DNA of 64,000 bases from Colwellia demingiae (GCF_007954275.1 NZ_VOLT01000006.1:62001-126000), one strand, 5' to 3'; positions 1-8,747 are shown, counted from the first letter of the stretch. Program-made: numbers and translations. The notes: generated by a model from the sequence alone, not told the origin.

Positions 1-523
1 TTGGCGCGACTTTTTTTAATAAGTCAGCTAAAGAAAAACCAATCCAAGGGACCACCATAGACCAAGCTTCAACACAACGAAGTCGGTAAATGCGTTCTTC
101 TAGGGCAAATAGTGTCGTTAAATCATCATAATCTAACGTAATGGGGTTATCGCATTCACCTGAAATAGTTAGCTGCCAAGGATTCACTTTAAAATTTTGA
201 GATAATTCAGCGGGTTGATTTTTTTTAGCGCCAAATTCATAAAAATTATTGTGGCTAATAACTTTTTGTTCCGGAGTTTTAATTAAAGAAAGGTTATCTT
301 TATCCGAAGTAAACTTTAATGGCGTTGTTTTAAAACTGCCTGAATCAGCATCTTTACTATCAAAAAAACCAGCACTGGCTGTTTTAGATATTGCTGAGCC
401 TAATAAAGCACCAGCACCGAGAAACCCCATACTTTTAATAAGTTTACGGCGTTGTATATAGACTGATTCATCAGTAATGTCGGATGTTTTTAGAGCGGAT
501 TTAGATGGGGTTTTTATCAACAT
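1..523 (-). CDS. msrP: Protein-methionine-sulfoxide reductase catalytic subunit MsrP (YedY), N-terminal part; runs off the left edge
   Basis: Reads leftward and is cut by the window edge after about 174 codons. The protein opens with a twin-arginine signal (RRKLIKSMGFLGAGALLG, residues 25-42), then the MsrP features NNFYEFG and RLRCVEAWSMVVPWIGF; the Cys of the latter is the molybdenum ligand in E. coli YedY. The family is a periplasmic Mo-molybdopterin enzyme that reduces methionine sulfoxide in envelope proteins, with electrons from the membrane heme protein MsrQ. msrQ would be expected just outside the window on the left and cannot be seen. The chosen ATG is the only start upstream of the Tat signal. 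Identification is secure; completeness cannot be judged. Confidence 0.93.
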   Translation of the reverse strand, partial: MLIKTPSKSALKTSDITDESVYIQRRKLIKSMGFLGAGALLGSAISKTASAGFFDSKDADSGSFKTTPLKFTSDKDNLSLIKTPEQKVISHNNFYEFGAKKNQPAELSQNFKVNPWQLTISGECDNPITLDYDDLTTLFALEERIYRLRCVEAWSMVVPWIGFSLADLLKKVAP

Positions 524-625
524 AAAAGGTCCTACTAGTTTTCTAAACAGGTGATTAACCTAATAGACACATTTTTATGATAAATAATTTCAATAATAAC
601 TTTATAATTAGCCAGAGAGATCAAC

Positions 626-658
626 ACTCACTAACATTTTAATCAAATATTAGTGAGT
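626..658. terminator. Weak hairpin between glutaredoxin-like gene and msrP
   Basis: Perfect 9-bp arms (ACTCACTAA at 626-634, TTAGTGAGT at 650-658) with a 15-nt loop just downstream of the glutaredoxin-like gene. There is no clear T tract on the minus strand, so this is only a possible terminator. Confidence 0.3.
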
Positions 659-674
659 ATAAAAATAATTAGGG

Positions 675-1061
675 TTAGGCAGCCTTAGTTAACCCTTGCA
701 AGTGGCTAACTACATCACTTGACTCATATAACCATTGAACTTGGCCATCTTCTTTTTCAATACGTAAACAAGGTACTTTACGTTTACCGCCTTCACGAAT
801 AAGCTCTTCACTGTAGTCATTTTTACCATTAATATTACGCAGCTCAATTTGCAAACCTTCACGCTTCATAGTACGTCGAACCTTCACACAAAATGGGCAT
901 GATGGTAATTGATACAAACTTAGTGTGCGCGTTTTATCGTCAATTTTGGCTTGCTCGTCTGCGGCACGCTTTGGCGATCGTGGTGAAAAAGTAAGGTTTA
1001 GTAATAAAATTAATTGACCTATTGGCCAACGGATAGCTTTCATCAACATAATAAATAACAA
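675..1061 (-). CDS. Membrane-anchored glutaredoxin-like protein
   Basis: 128 residues. A hydrophobic N-terminal segment (residues about 1-26) suggests a membrane anchor or uncleaved signal; it is followed by a charged linker and a thioredoxin-fold glutaredoxin/GST-N domain (about 48-125). The active-site motif CPFC is visible in SCPFCVKVRR, and the cis-Pro region is KVPCLRIE. It probably reduces disulfides or glutathionylated thiols; the substrate is unknown. Three Met codons lie near the start (1061, 1049, 1043), so the exact N-terminus is uncertain. It is transcribed toward msrP but separated by 150 bp and a hairpin, so it is probably a separate unit. Confidence 0.8.
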   Translation of the reverse strand: MLFIMLMKAIRWPIGQLILLLNLTFSPRSPKRAADEQAKIDDKTRTLSLYQLPSCPFCVKVRRTMKREGLQIELRNINGKNDYSEELIREGGKRKVPCLRIEKEDGQVQWLYESSDVVSHLQGLTKAA

Positions 1062-1220
1062 CTCTTGTAAATCAAATAAATCTAAAAAAAGCTAACATAT
1101 TGTTTATGCTAGCCATTGTAATAGGGTTAGTTTTATTGGTGTGCTCGACACCTAATTTTGCAGCATTCTAACACATTCAACGAACATTTATCCGCCCGTT
1201 GTTAACCAAGGAAAACTCTT

Positions 1221-1534
1221 TATACCCGCTCCACTTGAAAATGCTCATTTCAGGAAATCTGAGGGAATCATAATCAAGGCACATTTTTTATGAAGGGTTA
1301 TTCAGGAGAATATGCTCCTGCATTCTCTAAAAAGCTACATCCATGTAGCGCCCTTAAAAACAAATGTAACGACGAATATGGTTTACTCAGGTTTCCCCGA
1401 AGGGCTGGTTTATAAACGCTTTATGCCACGTTATTGATTTCGACAATAGAATAACTATTCTCTTCAATCAATGCCTTGCCAAAAGGCGCTTCTAATTCCA
1501 GCTGAATCATGCATCTTCAAGTGGAACGGGTATA
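1221..1534. repeat. 314-bp inverted-repeat element R1 (TATACCCG family)
   Basis: The termini form a 24-bp inverted repeat with two mismatches: it begins TATACCCGCTCCACTTGAAA and ends with the complement ending CGGGTATA. Related elements with the same terminal octamer lie at 35496-35808, 48966-49229 and 40796-40878. R1 looks like two copies of the same half-element facing each other: both halves contain an AAGGCA block, a GTTATTC block and a TAACG block. The left half carries the 50-bp double-hairpin module (1301-1350); the right half lacks it. No open reading frame that looks coding is present. It fills the 1062-1559 intergenic gap. Confidence 0.85.
1301..1350. repeat. 50-bp double-hairpin module, copy 1
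   Basis: Two adjacent hairpins (AGGAG..CTCCT arms at 1304-1319, then CTACATCCATGTAG at 1335-1348). It is 48/50 identical to 35578-35627, far more than the surrounding element, which is strongly diverged. Confidence 0.85.
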
Positions 1535-1559
1535 GATAAAGTGCTGTCCTCAATTCCCT

Positions 1560-2111
1560 CTACCACATCAAATCATCTGGAATTTGATAATAAGCGTACG
1601 GATCATTTTCATCGGTTTCTTCAGCGTCAACTTTATCGTTCTGAACAAGTATGATATTTTTATCAAGCTCGGCTACTTTTTCTGCCGTTTCACTGGTGAC
1701 AAGATAGGTCGTTTCATTCAAACCACACAGTGCCAAACGACCATTTACTAACGCTTTATGCGTTTTGCTATCTAACGCTAATTTTTTAACTTTATTATCG
1801 AAAGTGTAATTATATTCACTTTCCCCTCTCACACCTGTTAGTTGGTGATGCTCAAGAATTTGCTTGATACGTAATTGTTGTTCTTTATTAGCAATCTCAA
1901 TATTTTTTGCATCATTAAGCGCTGTATCCTTAGCAAGCTTATCAGCTTTTGATAGCGCTAAATCTTGCTTTACTTGCTCTTGCAGGCTAGCACCATGCTC
2001 AACACCGCTGCGTTGCTGTTTATTTTTCTTACGTTTATCAGAATTAGCCTGACGCGTTTTTTGTTTAGTGGTTAATCCTGCTTTGAGCAATTGATCTTGA
2101 AGGGAGGCCAT
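1560..2111 (-). CDS. DUF2058 family protein (YaiL-like)
   Basis: 183 residues beginning MASLQDQLLKAGLTTKQK, the typical DUF2058 opening, followed by a very basic, Lys/Gln-rich stretch (about 17-35) and a coiled-coil-prone helical region to about residue 85. The C-terminal half (about 90-165) is the conserved globular part; the tail is acidic and ends DDLMW. E. coli YaiL belongs to the same family and has been described as nucleoprotein/polysaccharide-associated, but no firm molecular function is known. It is a single-gene unit, with R1 downstream and an empty 427-bp stretch upstream. Confidence 0.85.
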   Translation of the reverse strand: MASLQDQLLKAGLTTKQKTRQANSDKRKKNKQQRSGVEHGASLQEQVKQDLALSKADKLAKDTALNDAKNIEIANKEQQLRIKQILEHHQLTGVRGESEYNYTFDNKVKKLALDSKTHKALVNGRLALCGLNETTYLVTSETAEKVAELDKNIILVQNDKVDAEETDENDPYAYYQIPDDLMW

Positions 2112-2538
2112 CGGTAATCCTTACGGCTTTAGTACGATATGAACACAGTATCAGTACAATAGGTGAATCAAAAATTGCCACTATTCTACCTATATTTAAG
2201 TTGAAGTGCGAATCTACAATAGCAATAGTTAACGTAAGGACAATTCATCCTCATGATTAATACGGGTACGCTACTCTTACCGCTAAAGTTAATCTTTTAC
2301 TTACTTATAGCTGTCGTTCTTTTAAAGTACGAAAACCATGGCACAAGGACTTTACAATAGGTTAAGCCATTTCAAACATGCTTTCCTTAAAGCTAATAGT
2401 TCAATGAATTCAAGGGCTAATAAATTACTTATATTTACCTGACTTTCAATTATTAATTAAATGCGTTAATGTAGCTTTGCTCAATTATAAATATTTTAAA
2501 ATAGTTATAATTTCATAATACAGAAATAGGAAAGAAGT
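2112..2538. other. Intergenic region without recognised gene
   Basis: 427 bp between the divergent DUF2058 gene and ppiC. It must hold both promoters. A TATAAT hexamer at 2506-2511 lies 28 bp before the ppiC start, but no convincing -35 element sits at the right distance. A 35-codon ATG frame at 2254 was seen and not accepted. Confidence 0.5.
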
Positions 2539-2817
2539 ATGTCTCAAGCAAGTGCACGCCACCTTTTAGTGGATACAGAAGAAAAATGTTTAGCCTTAAA
2601 AGCAGAAATTGAAGCAGGTAAAGACTTTGCTGAAGTGGCTAAAGAACATTCGAACTGCCCATCAAATGCCCAAGGTGGTGATTTAGGTAGCTTTGGCCCA
2701 GGTCAAATGGTTCCTGAATTTGATAAAGTTGTTTTTTCAGCTCCTTTAAATACAGTACAAGGCCCTGTACAAACTCAGTTTGGTTACCACTTATTAGAAG
2801 TTACTGCACGTAGCTAA
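2539..2817 (+). CDS. ppiC: Peptidyl-prolyl cis-trans isomerase, parvulin type (PpiC)
   Basis: 92 residues, nearly identical in length to E. coli PpiC (93). A single cytoplasmic parvulin domain with no signal peptide: ASARHLLVDTEE at the start, the central GGDLGSFGPGQMVPEFDKVVF segment (about residues 53-74) and the closing TQFGYHLLEVT. The family catalyses prolyl bond isomerisation in folding proteins. A good ribosome binding site (GGAAAG) lies 6-11 bases before the ATG. It is a single-gene unit closed by a strong terminator. Confidence 0.95.
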   Translation: MSQASARHLLVDTEEKCLALKAEIEAGKDFAEVAKEHSNCPSNAQGGDLGSFGPGQMVPEFDKVVFSAPLNTVQGPVQTQFGYHLLEVTARS

Positions 2818-2893
2818 ATCTAGTTAGCTAAAGAGTTAAATAGGTAACTATTTAATCAAGGTATTTTAGGTGTCGTGATTAAATAAAGAAAAT

Positions 2894-2923
2894 AAAAAAG
2901 CCGCAACAAGTTGCGGCTTTTTT
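2894..2923. terminator. Bidirectional rho-independent terminator
   Basis: Perfect stem AAAAAAGCCGCAA / TTGCGGCTTTTTT around a CAAG loop, with A and T tracts on both sides. It serves ppiC (+) and the convergent pit gene (-). Confidence 0.93.
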
Positions 2924-2948
2924 GACTCTGTTTATCAGGAATAAGTGA

Positions 2949-4244
2949 TTAACTAAATGTTGCCTGCATAATCCAGAAGAAGACAATAGATAAACCAGCA
3001 CCAACAGGTAAGGTTATAACCCAAGAAACAACAATGTTACGTACAACACCTAAATTAATAGCTGCGATACCACGTGCCATACCTACACCTAACACAGCAC
3101 CAACAAGAGTCTGTGTGGTTGAGATAGGTAATCCAGCACCTGAAGCAATAACAACAGTACTGGCAGCGGCTAATTCAGCAGCGAAACCACGACTTGGCGT
3201 TAAATGTGTAATACCTTGGCCAATAGTTGCAATAACTTTATGACCAAACAAGGCAAGACCGGCAACAATACCAAAACCACATAGTGGTAATATCCACCAA
3301 GCAATTGCGGATTTAGCAGCAATCTCTCCATCTTGTTCAACAATACTAACCACGGCAGCTAATGGACCAATAGCATTGGCAACATCATTTGAACCATGAG
3401 CAAATGCCATTGCACACGCAGTAACAATCATCAATATTGCGAATACTTTTTCAACATTAACGTAGTGTGCTTCTTTAGCAAGGTTTTCATCAAACTTTAA
3501 GCGGCTAATAAAGAATTTACCAATAATAGCAACGATAACTGCAACAATAGTTGCCAAATAGAAACCGCCAGCGCCTTTGATTTCAAAGTTAACAAAGCCT
3601 AAATCGACGTTTTCTAGGCCGATGTGCTTAAGACCTTTTTTGATAGTAACCAGTGATAATACAAAACCAGCAAGGAACATATAAGCAGGAACCCAACGCT
3701 TAGCTTGTTGCAGTGGTTTATCCGTATCAAAAATAAGCTTTTGCGCACTGTTAAAGATAATAAAGGCGATAATCCCTGATATTAGTGGTGTGATAATCCA
3801 GCTACCAACGATGCCAACTACCTTGCCCCATTCAACTGCATCAGCACTAACACCTACCGCAGCAAAACCAACAATGGCACCAACAATTGAGTGTGTAGTC
3901 GATACCGGCCAACCTAATGCAGAAGCAATAAGTAACCAAGTAGCAGCAGCAAATAATGCTGAAATCATGCCGTAAACTAGTAGTTCTGGGCTATCGATAA
4001 AGTAACTAGCATCAATAATGCCTTTACGAATAGTTGACGTTACTTCACCACCGGCAAGATAAGCGCCGGCAAATTCAAACACCATAGCAATAATAATGGC
4101 TTGTTTAATCGTTAATGCTTTTGAGCCAACAGAGGTTCCCATTGCATTCGCTACATCATTGGCACCAATGCCCCATGCCATGAAGAAGCCAACAACAGCG
4201 GCAAGAATTACAAAAGTGCCGCCTGAGTTAAGTATAATTTCCAT
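2949..4244 (-). CDS. pit: Inorganic phosphate transporter, PiT family
   Basis: 431 residues, about ten hydrophobic segments. It shows both family signature repeats: GANDVANAMGTSVGSKALT near residue 27 and the inverted second copy GSNDVANAIGPLAAVV near residue 284. PiT proteins are cation (H+ or Na+) coupled symporters for phosphate or metal-phosphate in the inner membrane. The start lies 10 bp after the stop of the PhoU-like gene at 4255-4935, so the two form an operon, as is common for Pit and its DUF47 partner. It may give low-affinity uptake that complements the Pst system encoded upstream. Confidence 0.93.
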   Translation of the reverse strand: MEIILNSGGTFVILAAVVGFFMAWGIGANDVANAMGTSVGSKALTIKQAIIIAMVFEFAGAYLAGGEVTSTIRKGIIDASYFIDSPELLVYGMISALFAAATWLLIASALGWPVSTTHSIVGAIVGFAAVGVSADAVEWGKVVGIVGSWIITPLISGIIAFIIFNSAQKLIFDTDKPLQQAKRWVPAYMFLAGFVLSLVTIKKGLKHIGLENVDLGFVNFEIKGAGGFYLATIVAVIVAIIGKFFISRLKFDENLAKEAHYVNVEKVFAILMIVTACAMAFAHGSNDVANAIGPLAAVVSIVEQDGEIAAKSAIAWWILPLCGFGIVAGLALFGHKVIATIGQGITHLTPSRGFAAELAAASTVVIASGAGLPISTTQTLVGAVLGVGMARGIAAINLGVVRNIVVSWVITLPVGAGLSIVFFWIMQATFS

Positions 4245-4254
4245 CAGATAAACC

Positions 4255-4935
4255 CTATTTTCTAGCGAGAAGAATTTCTAAACGTGCACCTACACATTCA
4301 GCAAGGTCGGCTAAATCACCAACCCAATCAATAATTTGATATAAGAACATTACATCAACTGGATTCAAATCCTTTTCAATCGCTAATAAGTTTTTACGCA
4401 AAATAACTTGCAAGTCATCTGTATCATCTTCGATAGCATCTAACTGGCTGATCATTTTTTCTACCAATACCACTTCACGTCCACGAAAGCCTGTTTCTAA
4501 TAAGTCATCTAATTCATTAATCGCTTCAGCTGCTTTTTCGGTAGCATCAATGCAACGCGCTAGATAAATAGAGAATTCCGCTTGTAAGGTAACAGGTATT
4601 TCAAGTTTTCGTCCAAGAACACGACCAGCGATGTCTTTTGCTTTGTTCGCTATTTTGTCTTGTTGAGAAACTAGTTCAAGTAAGTCAGCTCTATCAACTG
4701 GCATAAATAAGCCACCCGGAAGTTCTAGACGTAATTGACGTTTTAAGGCGTCAGCATCTTGCTCTAATTTTGAGAGTTTACGACGAACTTTAGCCGCATC
4801 ACTCCAGTCTTGTGCAGTACATGCTTCAAAAAATGGGATTAGTTGTTTACTACATTTAACAACTATTTGAATATGTTTTACTAACGGTTTTATCGGTGAT
4901 TTTGCAAATACACCTAAGATTGAATTTTTAGCCAT
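4255..4935 (-). CDS. TIGR00153/DUF47 family PhoU-like Pit accessory protein
   Basis: 226 residues from the ATG at 4935; a longer in-frame start at 4995 exists, but the 4935 start has a GGAA ribosome binding site at proper spacing and matches the usual family length. All-helical and charged (ACTAQDWSDAAKVRRKLSKLEQDADALKRQLR), it resembles a PhoU three-helix bundle with acidic metal-site patches. The family partners with Pit transporters and probably modulates their activity; the mechanism is not established. It lies 10 bp upstream of pit and 217 bp from phoU. Confidence 0.88.
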   Translation of the reverse strand: MAKNSILGVFAKSPIKPLVKHIQIVVKCSKQLIPFFEACTAQDWSDAAKVRRKLSKLEQDADALKRQLRLELPGGLFMPVDRADLLELVSQQDKIANKAKDIAGRVLGRKLEIPVTLQAEFSIYLARCIDATEKAAEAINELDDLLETGFRGREVVLVEKMISQLDAIEDDTDDLQVILRKNLLAIEKDLNPVDVMFLYQIIDWVGDLADLAECVGARLEILLARK

Positions 4936-5152
4936 AATTGTGTTTCCAGTCAGTCTAACTCTCGTCATTGCTATTCGCCGCGGATAGTACCCCATTTAAC
5001 TTCTAATGTTAAATGCTAATATCAGCTTAAACGCATGCCTTTATTAAGTAAGCGCAATAGTGTAATTTATTTTTTGCTAAACACTAGTATAGTGCATAGT
5101 TAATTAATTGAATTTATTATAATTTTAATTACTCACATTACATGCAAGTGAG

Positions 5153-5854
5153 TTATAACTTTTTCATATCTTCTGCTGTGGTATGACGTACAACCTTACC
5201 TTTAACAAAGTAAATAATGTATTCACAGATGTTTTGACAACGGTCACCAATACGTTCGAGTGCACGTGCTGACCAAATAACCGTCATAACTTGCGGAATT
5301 GAACGTGGGTCTTCCATCATATAGGTCATCAATTGACGCATAAGCGCTTCATATTCACGGTTTATTTTGTCATCCATTTGGTGAATTTTAATCGCAGTTT
5401 CACAATCCATTCGAGTGAAAGCATCAAGACTAGCCTGTAAAAATTCGAGTACTCGTCGACCTAGATTATCGAGATTAACCAGTAAATCTTGCTGTGATGA
5501 AGAAAAGCTTTCTAAGGCTACTTTAGCAATTTTCTCTGCCTCATCACCTATTCTCTCCAAGTCAGCAATCGTTTTTACAACGGCCATGATCAAGCGTAAG
5601 TCGCCTGCTGCTGGTTGGCGCTTAGCAATAATACGCGTACATTCATCATCAATACTGACTTCATAAGCATTAACTTGATAGTCGTTAGTTAAGACTTGTT
5701 TTGCCAAAGCGACATCTGATTGCTCAACAGAAGCAAGTGCATCTGTTAATTGTTTCTCAACTAAACCGCCCATTTGCATAACATTATTGATGACGCGTTC
5801 TAAATCTTCATTGAACTGGCCAGAAATATGACGACCAATTTGTAAATTATCCAT
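5153..5854 (-). CDS. phoU: Phosphate signalling regulator PhoU
   Basis: 233 residues forming two repeated three-helix bundles, with the metal-binding signature versions VKTIADLERIGDEAEKIA (about residues 91-108) and WSARALERIGDRCQNICEY (about 196-214). PhoU links the Pst transporter to the PhoR sensor kinase and keeps the Pho regulon off when phosphate is plentiful. It follows pstB by 64 bp, giving the order pstC-pstA-pstB-phoU. phoB and phoR are not in this window. Confidence 0.95.
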   Translation of the reverse strand: MDNLQIGRHISGQFNEDLERVINNVMQMGGLVEKQLTDALASVEQSDVALAKQVLTNDYQVNAYEVSIDDECTRIIAKRQPAAGDLRLIMAVVKTIADLERIGDEAEKIAKVALESFSSSQQDLLVNLDNLGRRVLEFLQASLDAFTRMDCETAIKIHQMDDKINREYEALMRQLMTYMMEDPRSIPQVMTVIWSARALERIGDRCQNICEYIIYFVKGKVVRHTTAEDMKKL

Positions 5855-5918
5855 GGGATGTCCTTTAATAGGTATATGCTTTGATATTATTTAATTAATA
5901 GCTATTTACTCATTACGG

Positions 5919-6758
5919 TTAACCGTAACGGCCAGTAATATAATCTTCAGTTTTCTTTTTAAGCGGCGTGGTGAACAAAGTATTGGTATCACTGTACTCT
6001 ATTAAATCACCCATATACATAAATGCTGTTTGATCTGATACACGTGCCGCTTGTTGCATATTATGCGTAACAATTACCACGGTAAATTGCTTTTTAAGAT
6101 CATTGATTAACTCTTCAATGGTCAAGGTTGAAATAGGATCAAGTGCAGAAGTCGGTTCATCAAGCAATAAAACCTCAGGTTGAATAGCAATAGCACGAGC
6201 AATAACTAAACGTTGTTGCTGACCACCCGATAGACCTAAGGCACTCTCGTGCAGCCTGTCTTTTACTTCATTCCAAAGCGCCGCACTACGTAAGGATTGC
6301 TCAGCAGCCTCATCAAGCCTTCTTCGGTTGTTTTCGCCCATAATACGTAAACCATAAACAACATTTTCATAAATGGTTTTAGGAAAAGGATTTGGTCGTT
6401 GAAATACCATGCCGACTTTACGTCTTAGCTCTGCAACATCAACATGTTTATCATAGATGTTACTGCCATGAAGGTTTATCTCGCCACTTATATGGCAATT
6501 ATCAACTAAATCATTCATACGGTTAATAGAGCGTAATAACGTTGATTTACCACAACCACTTGGTCCAATGAATGCTGTTACCTGCCCCTTAGGAATAGAC
6601 ATAGTAATATTATTTAGCGCTTGTTTTTTACCATAAAATAAATTTAATTTATTAATATCCAAGGCAACTTGTTCTGGGGTTAAATTAGTTAAATCTAACT
6701 TTTTTTCAATTGTTGTATCTGAGCCAGTCGCTAACGCTTTTGGGCTAATAGAAATCAT
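5919..6758 (-). CDS. pstB: Phosphate ABC transporter ATP-binding protein PstB
   Basis: 279 residues. Walker [10 protein letters not shown] at 65-73, Q-loop near VFQRPNPFP (119-125), ABC signature LSGGQQQR (176-183) and Walker B VLLLDEP (196-202) are intact. An N-terminal extension of about 30 residues precedes the ABC domain, a little longer than E. coli PstB (257). It energises phosphate import through PstC/PstA. It lies 165 bp downstream of pstA, across a strongly structured spacer. Confidence 0.96.
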   Translation of the reverse strand: MISISPKALATGSDTTIEKKLDLTNLTPEQVALDINKLNLFYGKKQALNNITMSIPKGQVTAFIGPSGCGKSTLLRSINRMNDLVDNCHISGEINLHGSNIYDKHVDVAELRRKVGMVFQRPNPFPKTIYENVVYGLRIMGENNRRRLDEAAEQSLRSAALWNEVKDRLHESALGLSGGQQQRLVIARAIAIQPEVLLLDEPTSALDPISTLTIEELINDLKKQFTVVIVTHNMQQAARVSDQTAFMYMGDLIEYSDTNTLFTTPLKKKTEDYITGRYG

Positions 6759-6923
6759 AATAGGTGTTTCTCTAATTACTTTTCATTAATCGTTATTTAC
6801 TAATTGATCGTTATGAATTTAAAATTATTAATCATTATTTATTAATGAATACTTACTAATTTTAAATTACTAAGTGTAATGAGTAACTTCAAGTTACTCA
6901 TTACTAATTGCTATATGAGCAAA
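6759..6923 (-). other. Structured pstA-pstB intergenic spacer
   Basis: Very AT-rich. It contains a perfect 13-bp-arm hairpin with a 3-nt loop at 6876-6904 (GTAATGAGTAACT/AGTTACTCATTAC), ending 20 bp from the pstA stop, and 11-bp arms AATTTAAAATT / AATTTTAAATT flanking a second AT-rich segment upstream of pstB. In a pstCAB transcript these could act as an mRNA-processing or stability element, or attenuate pstB. This is inference from base pairing only. Confidence 0.55.
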
Positions 6924-8561
6924 CTAATGCTCTAACATCTTATATCTTTCACGTAATTTATTACGGATTGAAACGGCGGTCATATTCAAAGCAACAATAA
7001 TGCTTACCAAGAGTAAAGCTGTTGCATAAACCAGAGGTCTTGCCGCTTCAACATTTGGACTTTGGAAACCGACATCATAAATATGAAAGCCTAAATGCAT
7101 GAACTTTCTATCTAAATGTAAGAAGGGGAAATTGCCATCCAAAGGTAAATTAGGCGCCATTTTAACCACACCTACCAACATTAATGGAGCTACTTCGCCT
7201 GCAGCTCTGGCAATTGCTAAAATAATACCCGTCATAATAGCTGGGCTAGCAATAGGTAAAATGATTCGCCACAACGTTTCGGCCTTGGTTGCACCTAACG
7301 CTAGTGAACCATGGCGCATCGCCGAAGGAATGCGTGATAAGCCTTCTTCTGTTGAAACAATAACTACCGGTAAAGTTAATATTGCCAGTGTTAACGCTGA
7401 CCATAAAACACCTGGTGTACCAAAGGTAGGACTGGGTAAATTTTCAGAATAAAACAATTGGTCGAGTGAACCACCAACCATATAGACAAAAAAGCCTAAA
7501 CCAAAGACCCCATAAACAATAGATGGCACGCCAGCTAAATTGATAACAGCAATACGTAACAACTTGGTAAAAGCATTTTTACCTGCATATTCATGTAAAT
7601 AAATAGCTGCGATGACACCAAAGGGTGACACGATGACCGTCATTAATAACACCATAAGCACGGTACCAAAAATAGCTGGAAATACACCACCCTCTGTATT
7701 AGCTTCACGAGGGTCTTCTATTAGAAAGGATGCTATGTGACTAAAGAATAAACCTGTTTTCTCGATAATATTCAGTTGATTATTAAAAGTAACTTTCAGG
7801 ATATATTCAAAGTTTATCGTTACTAACTGACCATCCATAGCACGCATAACAATATGATCACGCGATATCTCTTCTCGATATCCCATCAATTCCTGTTCCA
7901 ATAATGCGTACTCTTGATTTAGTGTCGCTATTTCGCTGTCAATTTGTGCTTGTAACTCAGGTGTTAGCTTATCTTGTAATTGATATTTACGCGTTTTTAA
8001 GCGCAAACGCTCTAACTGATAGTTGATAGCGCCGATGTCTGACTTTTGCAAATCATCAATCTGCTCTTGAAAATTATCAACACGCGTTAATAATTCAGAC
8101 AACTTATTTTTATCTACTTCTTTTCCATCAACAACAACGCTTTCAATAAAACCGTAAAAATTACCATTAGTACGACGTTCAACAACGACTAAGTCTTTTG
8201 GTGTTTGCGTCTTTTGAATGTTATGACTTAACAACCAACGAAAATCTAAACTAACCAGCTCTCGGTTACCTGTTTTAATTAACAGACGTTCTAATATTTC
8301 TTGCTCTGGATCAAGCGCCAAATTTAAATGTGCTAATTGGCTTACTGGGATTTGCTCTCTATCGTAGATTTCACCAATAACAACACTTTTAGCGCCATGT
8401 TGATCGGTAAGTTCAAATTGATATAGCTCACTTGGCCAGAAATATGACAAGCCGCGTGATGCGATAAGCCAAAGCAGACCTAACACTGAAATTAAACTGA
8501 TACTTACGCCACCCGCAGAAAGCCATATCCAAGGTGAACCTGATTTAAACCACTTATTCAT
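6924..8561 (-). CDS. pstA: Phosphate ABC transporter permease PstA, enlarged form
   Basis: 545 residues, against about 296 for E. coli PstA. One membrane segment at about 13-36 is followed by a roughly 250-residue periplasmic insert, with a coiled-coil-prone part at about 150-230 (repeated Gln/Glu/Leu heptads), then the canonical permease domain from about 290 with five or more membrane segments. The EAA-type loop is recognisable near GSLALGATKAETLWRIILP. It pairs with PstC to form the channel. The insert is not needed by classical PstA; it is seen in some marine gammaproteobacterial homologues. It starts 186 bp after pstC, across the hairpin element at 8599-8682. Confidence 0.93.
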   Translation of the reverse strand: MNKWFKSGSPWIWLSAGGVSISLISVLGLLWLIASRGLSYFWPSELYQFELTDQHGAKSVVIGEIYDREQIPVSQLAHLNLALDPEQEILERLLIKTGNRELVSLDFRWLLSHNIQKTQTPKDLVVVERRTNGNFYGFIESVVVDGKEVDKNKLSELLTRVDNFQEQIDDLQKSDIGAINYQLERLRLKTRKYQLQDKLTPELQAQIDSEIATLNQEYALLEQELMGYREEISRDHIVMRAMDGQLVTINFEYILKVTFNNQLNIIEKTGLFFSHIASFLIEDPREANTEGGVFPAIFGTVLMVLLMTVIVSPFGVIAAIYLHEYAGKNAFTKLLRIAVINLAGVPSIVYGVFGLGFFVYMVGGSLDQLFYSENLPSPTFGTPGVLWSALTLAILTLPVVIVSTEEGLSRIPSAMRHGSLALGATKAETLWRIILPIASPAIMTGIILAIARAAGEVAPLMLVGVVKMAPNLPLDGNFPFLHLDRKFMHLGFHIYDVGFQSPNVEAARPLVYATALLLVSIIVALNMTAVSIRNKLRERYKMLEH

Positions 8562-8598
8562 AAATAACTCTTAATTAGTAAGTAACTATTATCTTGTC

Positions 8599-8682
8599 GC
8601 TAGATAGCCCAATTTATGTATCAAAAGTACTCATTGATAGTCATCAACTCCGTGCTTTTTCTTTTAAATTGAGCAATCTAGC
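8599..8682. repeat. 84-bp covarying hairpin element, copy 1
   Basis: A long imperfect hairpin: outer arms GCTAGAT/ATCTAGC, then GCCCAATTT/AAATTGAGC, then AAAGTAC/GTGCTTT, then TTGAT/ATCAA at the tip. It aligns without gaps over 84 bases to 48020-48103 (about 55 of 84 identical by eye), with paired changes in the stems. It lies in the pstC-pstA spacer and would be transcribed with the pst operon. Confidence 0.7.
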
Positions 8683-8747
8683 TTAAAGCTGAATAGCTAC
8701 TTTTTCTTAAAATTGTTTGATGTATCTGAAACTTAAAATATTATCTA

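Noticed and set aside
2254-2361. 35-codon ATG frame upstream of ppiC with a hydrophobic segment
   Set aside because: The nearest AGGA is about 17 bases from the ATG and the composition is not convincing.
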